Made by a program: the position numbers and the translations under genes | Shown: piece by piece, positions 1 through 3,772 of the stretch | Position numbering within the stretch: position 1 is the stretch's first letter | How the letters are laid out: every line of letters starts with the position of its first letter | Notes under the pieces: model-generated | Databases searched by the model: none | Told to the model about the DNA's origin: nothing | What the model saw: only the letters and a program-made list of their open reading frames with translations | Origin: CAYLZW01 sp964388085 | GTDB lineage: Bacteria > Myxococcota > UBA727 > CAYLZW01 | Direction of reading: 5' to 3' | DNA length: 5,820 bases | Assembly (NCBI GenBank): GCA_964388085.1 | Contig: CAYLZW010000351.1 | Coordinates: forward strand, 1 to 5,820

Positions 1-466
1 TCATCTGCTCGACGATGCGCGAGCCGTTCTGCTGCTTCCACGCCCACACGCGCTCCAAGAAGGCCTCGCGTCCGATGTCGTGGCGCGTCTTGCCCTCCTG
101 GCGCCTCAGCTCGCGCTCGACGACGGCCTGCGTGGCGATGCCGGCGTGGTCGACGCCCGGCAGCCAGAGCGCCTCCTTGCCCATCATGCGCTGAAAGCGG
201 ACGAGGATGTCCTGCAGCGTGATGAACAGCGCGTGGCCGTTGTGCAGCGTGCCCGTGACGTTCGGCGGCGGCATCATGATGACGTAGGGCTGCTTCTCGC
301 CCGCGAGCACGGCCTCCTCGTCGGCGGTGAAGACGCCGGCGTTCTCCCACAGCGCGTACCAGCGCTCCTCGACCTCCTTCGGATCGTAGGCCGAAGGCAG
401 CACGTCGGAGATCTCGCCCTGGCTCGCGGTGTCGGCGCTCTGGGCTTCAGCTTGTTCGTCGGCCAT
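1..466 (-). CDS. valS: Valine--tRNA ligase (valyl-tRNA synthetase), N-terminal 155 residues, cut by the window edge
   Basis: Class I aminoacyl-tRNA synthetase that charges tRNA-Val with valine in the cytoplasm. Only the first 155 codons are present, read from ATG at 466-464; the rest lies left of the window. The signature PPPNVTGTLHNGH is at residues 67-78, with H75-N-G-H78 as the class I HIGH motif that binds ATP. WLPGVDHAGIATQ (101-113) and GKTRHDIGREAF (125-136) closely match E. coli ValRS as I recall it. A hydrophilic, probably disordered leader of about 25 residues precedes the conserved start (YDPKEVEERWY, 27-37), so a slightly later start is possible, but I see no better one. No strong Shine-Dalgarno is visible. 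The gene is divergent from nadC across 82 bp. The missing part should hold the editing domain, the KMSKS loop and the C-terminal coiled coil. Identity is certain from the motifs; completeness cannot be judged. Confidence 0.97.
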   Translation of the reverse strand, partial: MADEQAEAQSADTASQGEISDVLPSAYDPKEVEERWYALWENAGVFTADEEAVLAGEKQPYVIMMPPPNVTGTLHNGHALFITLQDILVRFQRMMGKEALWLPGVDHAGIATQAVVERELRRQEGKTRHDIGREAFLERVWAWKQQNGSRIVEQM

Positions 467-500
467 GGTCGTGCTCTCGACGGACACCGCGCTTCGCTGC

Positions 501-510
501 GGGGCGCCCC
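501..510. promoter_or_regulatory. 10-bp perfect palindrome in the valS/nadC divergent gap
   Basis: GGGGCGCCCC is a perfect inverted repeat with no spacer, directly upstream of the candidate nadC -35 hexamer and within the leader or promoter region of valS. Its position would suit an operator acting on both genes. Such G/C palindromes arise readily by chance in DNA this GC-rich, and it matches no operator I know. This is a weak call. Confidence 0.15.
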
Positions 511-511
511 T

Positions 512-541
512 TTGACGTTTCGGGCACGGGGGGCGTAGCAG
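512..541 (+). promoter_or_regulatory. Candidate sigma70-type promoter of nadC-birA
   Basis: TTGACG (512-517, five of six matches to TTGACA) is followed after 18 bp by TAGCAG (536-541, three of six matches to TATAAT). The hexamer ends 7 nt before the nadC ATG, so transcription would begin at or within a base or two of the start codon. That fits a leaderless mRNA and the absence of a Shine-Dalgarno before nadC. The -35 match is good and the -10 match is poor, and the call rests on pattern reading alone. Confidence 0.4.
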
Positions 542-548
542 ACCCTCC

Positions 549-1418
549 ATGGTTTGGCACGACCCCACCACGAGCCGGCTCATCGACCTCGCGCTGCTGG
601 AGGACGTCGGCACGGGGGACATCACGACGTCGTCCTGCGTGCTGCCGGAGACCCTTGCCGAGGCCCGCGTCGTCGCCAAGGAGCCGCTCGTGCTCGCCGG
701 CCTCGAGGTGTTCCGCGAGGTGCTGCTGCGGGTCGACGGCACGCTCGAGATCAGCGCCGAGGCCACCGACGGCACCACGCTCGCGAAGGGTGACGTCGCC
801 GTGCGCGCGCGCGGCTCGGCACAAGCGCTGCTGGTCGCCGAGCGCACCGCGCTGAACTTCCTGCAGCGCCTGTCGGGCATCGCGACGCTGACGCGCCGCA
901 TGGCCGACGCGCTCGAGCCCTTTCCCGGCACGAAGCTCGTCGACACGCGCAAGACCACGCCGGGCTTGCGCAGCCTCGAGAAGGCGGCCGTGCGCGCGGG
1001 CGGGGGCAAGAACCACCGCGGCAGCCTGATGGACGGCGTGCTCATCAAGGACAACCACATCGAGGCGGCCGGCGGCATCACGAACGCCGTCGAGCGCGCG
1101 CGTCGAGCGGCGCACCACCTGCTCAAGATCGAGGTGGAGACGACGACGCTCGAGGAGGTCAGCGAGGCCCTGCGCGCGGGCGCCGACGTCATCCTGCTCG
1201 ACAACATGGACGACGAGACCCTCTCGCAAGCGGTCGCCCGCGTGCGCGCGCACATCGTGGACACGCAGCAGCGCGTGCGCACCGAGGCCTCGGGCAATAT
1301 GAGCCTCGAGCGCCTGCCGCGCGTGGGCGCCATCGGCGTCGACTTCGTCAGCGTCGGCGCGCTCACGCACAGCGCGCGCGCGGTGGACCTGTCCATGAAG
1401 CTCGAGCTGCGTTCGTGA
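549..1418 (+). CDS. nadC: Nicotinate-nucleotide diphosphorylase (carboxylating); quinolinate phosphoribosyltransferase
   Basis: Converts quinolinate and phosphoribosyl pyrophosphate to nicotinate mononucleotide, CO2 and diphosphate, the step of de novo NAD synthesis where the pathway enters its common branch. At 289 residues it has normal length for the family. Visible motifs in order: EDVGTGDITT (18-27), AERTALNFLQRLSG (97-110), DTRKTTPGLR (132-141), GGGKNHR (151-157), LIKDNHI (165-171), EVE (195-197), LLDN (216-219), EASGN (246-250), SVGALTHS (268-275) and the closing DLSMKL. These carry the basic residues that bind quinolinate and PRPP (R107, R134, K135, H156, R157, K167) and the acidic ones (E195, D218); the roles come from family knowledge. 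The ATG at 549 gives the usual NadC N-terminus. There is no Shine-Dalgarno; a promoter-like pair ends 7 nt upstream. The stop overlaps the birA start by 4 bp. nadA and nadB are not in the window. Confidence 0.97.
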   Translation: MVWHDPTTSRLIDLALLEDVGTGDITTSSCVLPETLAEARVVAKEPLVLAGLEVFREVLLRVDGTLEISAEATDGTTLAKGDVAVRARGSAQALLVAERTALNFLQRLSGIATLTRRMADALEPFPGTKLVDTRKTTPGLRSLEKAAVRAGGGKNHRGSLMDGVLIKDNHIEAAGGITNAVERARRAAHHLLKIEVETTTLEEVSEALRAGADVILLDNMDDETLSQAVARVRAHIVDTQQRVRTEASGNMSLERLPRVGAIGVDFVSVGALTHSARAVDLSMKLELRS

Positions 1419-2200
1419 AGCCGGCAGGGCTCGGCCAGCCCGCGCTGGGCGCGCAAAGGCACTACCTCGAGGAGTGCCCCTCGACGCAAGCGGTGGCGCA
1501 GAAGCTGGCGCACGAGGGCGCGCCGCACGGCACCCTCGTCGTGGCGGCGCGGCAGAGCGCGGGCAAGGGTCGCTCCGGCCGCCAGTGGCTCTCGGCCGAG
1601 GGCGGGCTCTATCTGTCGCTGTTGCTCCGCCCCGAGCTGCCGGCGGAGAAGCTGCCGCGCCTGACGCTGCTCGCCGGCGCCGCCGTCGTCGACGCGCTCC
1701 TGGCCGCGGGCGCGCCCGTGTACGCCAAATGGCCGAATGATGTGCTCTTGGGTCACGCGAGCGAGGGTCCTCTCGGCCCCTATCGAAAGGTGTGCGGCGT
1801 CCTCGCCGAGGGCGTCATCGGCTCGCGTGGCATCGAAGGGGCCGTGCTCGGCATCGGCCTGAACCTCGTGCGGCCGGCGGCGGGCTTTCCGGACGAGCTG
1901 TCCCTCGTGGCCGGCGCGCTCTCGGACGAGGGGCTCGCCCTCTCTCGCGACGACGCGCTCGAGAAGCTGCTGCACAGCCTCGCGCGCCGCCTGGCCGATC
2001 CGAACGACGACGCTGCCTTCGCGGCCGCGCTCGATGTGCTGCGCCAACGCTCCGCCACGCTCGGCCGCCGCGTGGAGGCGCGCGATGACGACGTCCGCGG
2101 CGTCGCGGAGGACCTCGCCCCCGACGGAGCGCTGCTGGTCCGGACCGGTGACGGCGAGCTCGCGCGCGTGCTGGCCGGCGACGTGTGGCCGCGGGGCTGA
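1415..2200 (+). CDS. birA: Biotin--[acetyl-CoA-carboxylase] ligase, group I (no DNA-binding domain)
   Basis: Activates biotin with ATP to biotinyl-5'-AMP and transfers it to the lysine of biotin carrier domains such as that of acetyl-CoA carboxylase. The protein has 261 residues. The ligase core shows STQ (23-25), the adenylate loop GKGRSGRQW (50-58) after Q47, LYLSLLL (65-71), KWPNDVLL (105-112), KVCGVLAE (125-132) and GIGLNL (146-151). K125 corresponds to the catalytic lysine K183 of E. coli BirA by alignment of its motif. The small C-terminal SH3-like domain spans about 212-258 (SATLGRRV to VLAGDVW). The winged-helix domain of E. coli BirA is absent, so this should be an enzyme only, not a biotin-operon repressor. 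The linker between WPND and K125 is about nine residues longer than in E. coli. The GTG start overlaps the nadC stop (GTGA), which suggests translational coupling; the upstream GAG is a weak ribosome site. Confidence 0.95.
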   Translation: MKPAGLGQPALGAQRHYLEECPSTQAVAQKLAHEGAPHGTLVVAARQSAGKGRSGRQWLSAEGGLYLSLLLRPELPAEKLPRLTLLAGAAVVDALLAAGAPVYAKWPNDVLLGHASEGPLGPYRKVCGVLAEGVIGSRGIEGAVLGIGLNLVRPAAGFPDELSLVAGALSDEGLALSRDDALEKLLHSLARRLADPNDDAAFAAALDVLRQRSATLGRRVEARDDDVRGVAEDLAPDGALLVRTGDGELARVLAGDVWPRG

Positions 2201-2206
2201 GGCGCG

Positions 2207-2249
2207 CGGCGGCGACCTGTTGCGCGGCGCCGCCGGCCGCACGCCGGCG
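2207..2249 (+). terminator. Overlapping GC hairpins after birA, possible terminator or attenuator
   Basis: Just after the birA stop there are two perfect GC stems. An 8-bp stem pairs 2207-2214 (CGGCGGCG) with 2228-2235 over a 13-nt loop. A 7-bp stem pairs 2231-2237 (CGCCGGC) with 2243-2249 over a 5-nt loop. They share 2231-2235, so only one can form at a time. Neither is followed by a real T-tract, so this is not a textbook Rho-independent terminator. In DNA this GC-rich such stems are common by chance. It may end the nadC-birA transcript, but the call is weak. Confidence 0.3.
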
Positions 2250-2259
2250 TACAGCCTGG

Positions 2260-2265
2260 TATCCT
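2260..2265 (+). promoter_or_regulatory. Candidate -10 element for the 2273 gene pair (leaderless start)
   Basis: TATCCT matches the TAnnnT core of a -10 hexamer and ends exactly 7 nt before the ATG at 2273, the distance expected if transcription starts at the A of the ATG. No Shine-Dalgarno is present in that 7-nt gap, and no convincing -35 hexamer lies 16-18 bp upstream. The same spacing is seen before nadC. It would give the exported-protein pair its own promoter, separate from nadC-birA. Confidence 0.4.
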
Positions 2266-2272
2266 TCCCGAC

Positions 2273-2983
2273 ATGGGCTTTCCTAGGCTGAACCTTCGCT
2301 CCTCCCCCGGCGCCACGGCGCGCACGGTCACGTTCGCTTGCGCGCTGCTCGCGAGCGGCAGCGCCTTCGCCATCAACCCGCTCGATCTCATCGGCGCGCA
2401 CCCGAAGGCGTTCGTCGAGCCCGAGGGCTACTACCAGGTCATCCTGCCCGGCGGCTTCAACTGCGAGGAGGTGAAGGGGAAGAAGCGCGAGATCAAGTGC
2501 CAGGGCACGCGCGGGGCGCAGGCGCTCCTCGTCATCCGGGTCCAGGACGTGCCGCGCTCGGCGACGGCGGACCTCGTGGCGCTCAACGAGATGGAGCGCC
2601 TCAAGAAGAAGCCGCACTTCAAGCTCATCGACTCGCGGCGCGAGACCGTGCACGGCGTGCCCGCGCGGCTCGAGAAGTTCTCCTACGACTACCTCGGCAA
2701 CGTCGAGCACTCCGTCGGCGTTCAGGCCCTTTATCTCGTGAAGAACACGAAGCTCTACGTGCTGCACTTCGAGTCGCGCCTGTCGTCGTTCGCCACTTAC
2801 GCGAAGGACCTCGTGGAGCTGTACGGCACCTTCAAGCCCGCCGAGCTCGACGAGGGCGGCAACCCCATCCTCGAGCGGCCGGAAGAGAAGCGCTCGGGCA
2901 AGGTGCGCAGCGACGAGGACTTCATGGAGCGGGAGGCGCAGCGGCTGCTCGAGCGAGACGCGGCCCTGAAGGGAGACGAGTGA
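2273..2983 (+). CDS. Predicted exported protein, possibly with a PsbP/Mog1-like fold; function unknown
   Basis: Hypothetical protein of 236 residues that I cannot assign to a named gene. Residues 1-33 look like a Sec signal peptide: basic residues up to R17, a hydrophobic stretch around 18-30 (TVTFACALLASGS) and an AFA cleavage site at 31-33, giving a mature protein that starts INPLDL. It is therefore probably periplasmic. The mature part opens with YYQVILPGGF, has two cysteines (C64, C76) that could form a disulfide, then a segment with HGVPARLEKFSYDY (127-140), ALYLVKNTKLYVLHF (152-166) and a final ELYGTFKP (182-189). This order (small domain, hydrophobic strand ending in a 'yvl' pattern, closing aromatic 'sF' motif) resembles PsbP/Mog1/DcrB-type proteins, but that is a pattern-level inference. 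The tail (190-236) is charged and probably helical. The stop overlaps the next ATG (TGATG), so the two genes are very likely co-translated. The start lacks a Shine-Dalgarno and may be leaderless. Confidence 0.82.
   Translation: MGFPRLNLRSSPGATARTVTFACALLASGSAFAINPLDLIGAHPKAFVEPEGYYQVILPGGFNCEEVKGKKREIKCQGTRGAQALLVIRVQDVPRSATADLVALNEMERLKKKPHFKLIDSRRETVHGVPARLEKFSYDYLGNVEHSVGVQALYLVKNTKLYVLHFESRLSSFATYAKDLVELYGTFKPAELDEGGNPILERPEEKRSGKVRSDEDFMEREAQRLLERDAALKGDE
2971..2976 (+). promoter_or_regulatory. Shine-Dalgarno for the 2983 gene
   Basis: GGGAGA ends 6 nt before the ATG at 2983, inside the last codons of the upstream gene. It is the clearest ribosome binding site in the window and fixes the start at 2983 rather than at the long open frame that continues upstream in the same phase, which there is only a shadow of the preceding gene. 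Confidence 0.65.
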
Positions 2984-3741
2984 TGCGCGCGTCGTGGTTC
3001 TCCCCCGCGCTCCTCGCTGCCGCGCTCTCTCCGTGCGCGCTCGTCACGACGCCGGCGCTCGCCGACGGGGGTGTCGCCGTCGCGGTCACCTTGCCCGATC
3101 AGAGCCCGGTGCAGCGGGACTTCGCGGCCGGCATGGTCAGCGAGGCGTACGACCGCTTCGCCATGTTGGCGCCGAGGCTCTCGCCCGAAGAGGTCGCCGC
3201 CTGCAAGACCGACGAGGGCTGCCTGCTCGCGCTCGCGAAGCGCCGCACGGCCTCGCACCTGCTGCTGGTCGGCGTCGCCTCCCTCGGGCCCACCGAGTAC
3301 GTCGTCTCCTTGCGCGTGCTCGACACGACGAGCGGCGCCGAGGTGGTGAACGCCTCCGACCTGGCCGAGCCGGGCGGCGATCCCGCGGGCGCCGGACGAC
3401 GGCTCGCGAGCCGCGCGTTCGAGAACGCCGCCGGCCTCCCGCCGAAAGCAGCCTCGACGACGAGCGCCGCCGACCGCCGCGGCGACGAGCCCGCCGACGA
3501 CGTGACCACGGCGGCGAAGCGCTGGACCGGCGCAAACCCGCTCTCCCTCGTCGGCTGGGGCGTCGCGGGCGCGGGCGTGCTCGCGGCCGGCAGCGCGCTC
3601 ATCGTCGGCATCCCGCTGTTCACGGACAACGACGGCGACATCCAGAGCTACAGCATGTGGACCGGCGCCGGCGTCGTCGGTGCGTTGGCGCTCGGCTTCG
3701 GCCTGGTCGCGACGGACGCCTATCTGCTGAACGGAGAGTGA
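2983..3741 (+). CDS. Predicted exported protein with two C-terminal membrane segments; function unknown
   Basis: Hypothetical protein of 252 residues, not recognised as a named gene. A signal peptide is likely at 1-27 (hydrophobic 8-21, cleavage after ALA at 25-27). The following domain (about 30-152) contains a cysteine pair C74/C80 in CKTDEGC, then an 'HLLLVGVASLG' strand (92-102) and 'YVVSLRVLDTTSGAEVV' (106-122). This strand pattern resembles the TolB/CsgG-like N-terminal domains common in exported proteins of myxobacteria, often written as 'lvvG.v...g..y.vslrl.d..tg'; the resemblance is inferred, not searched. A Ser/Ala/Asp-rich linker (153-185) leads to two hydrophobic segments, about 188-211 and 227-248, split by a short acidic loop (TDNDGDIQ, 214-221). 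The mature protein would thus sit in the membrane with its domain in the periplasm. The frame stays open upstream to 2338, but the signal peptide, the Shine-Dalgarno and the TGATG overlap all support the ATG at 2983. It is the last gene of the pair and converges on the kinase gene. Confidence 0.85.
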   Translation: MRASWFSPALLAAALSPCALVTTPALADGGVAVAVTLPDQSPVQRDFAAGMVSEAYDRFAMLAPRLSPEEVAACKTDEGCLLALAKRRTASHLLLVGVASLGPTEYVVSLRVLDTTSGAEVVNASDLAEPGGDPAGAGRRLASRAFENAAGLPPKAASTTSAADRRGDEPADDVTTAAKRWTGANPLSLVGWGVAGAGVLAAGSALIVGIPLFTDNDGDIQSYSMWTGAGVVGALALGFGLVATDAYLLNGE

Positions 3742-3768
3742 GCGCGCGGCGCGGGGAGGACGGCGCTC
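3740..3768. terminator. Possible weak hairpin between convergent genes
   Basis: GAGCGC (3740-3745) pairs with GCGCTC (3763-3768) over a 17-nt loop, spanning most of the 31-bp gap between the two convergent stop codons. It could serve transcripts from both strands. The stem is only 6 bp and no T-tract follows on either side, so this is a weak call; termination may instead be Rho-dependent or occur inside the opposite gene. Confidence 0.2.
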
Positions 3769-3772
3769 GGCG

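Noticed and set aside
80..538. 152-residue plus-strand open frame opposite valS
   Set aside because: It is antisense to the conserved valS N-terminus and its composition is that of a GC-rich shadow frame. It also covers the valS start and most of the promoter gap.
467..548. T-box or other riboswitch upstream of valS
   Set aside because: The gap is only 82 bp, shared with the nadC promoter, and holds no T-box-like sequence or anti-terminator structure that I can see.
447..1370. 307-residue open frame on the minus strand across nadC
   Set aside because: It lies entirely opposite nadC, whose motifs are unmistakable. The translation is Ala/Arg/His/Asp-rich with no recognisable domain, as expected for the antisense of a gene with strong G/C third positions.
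1780..2391. 203-residue minus-strand open frame spanning the end of birA and the start of the 2273 gene
   Set aside because: It is Ser/Arg/Ala-rich, has no motif, and runs antisense across two genes with better support.
2338..2982. Upstream extension of the 2983 gene into the preceding gene
   Set aside because: The frame is open, but its translation is Arg/Ala-rich shadow sequence. The signal peptide, the Shine-Dalgarno and the TGATG junction place the real start at 2983.
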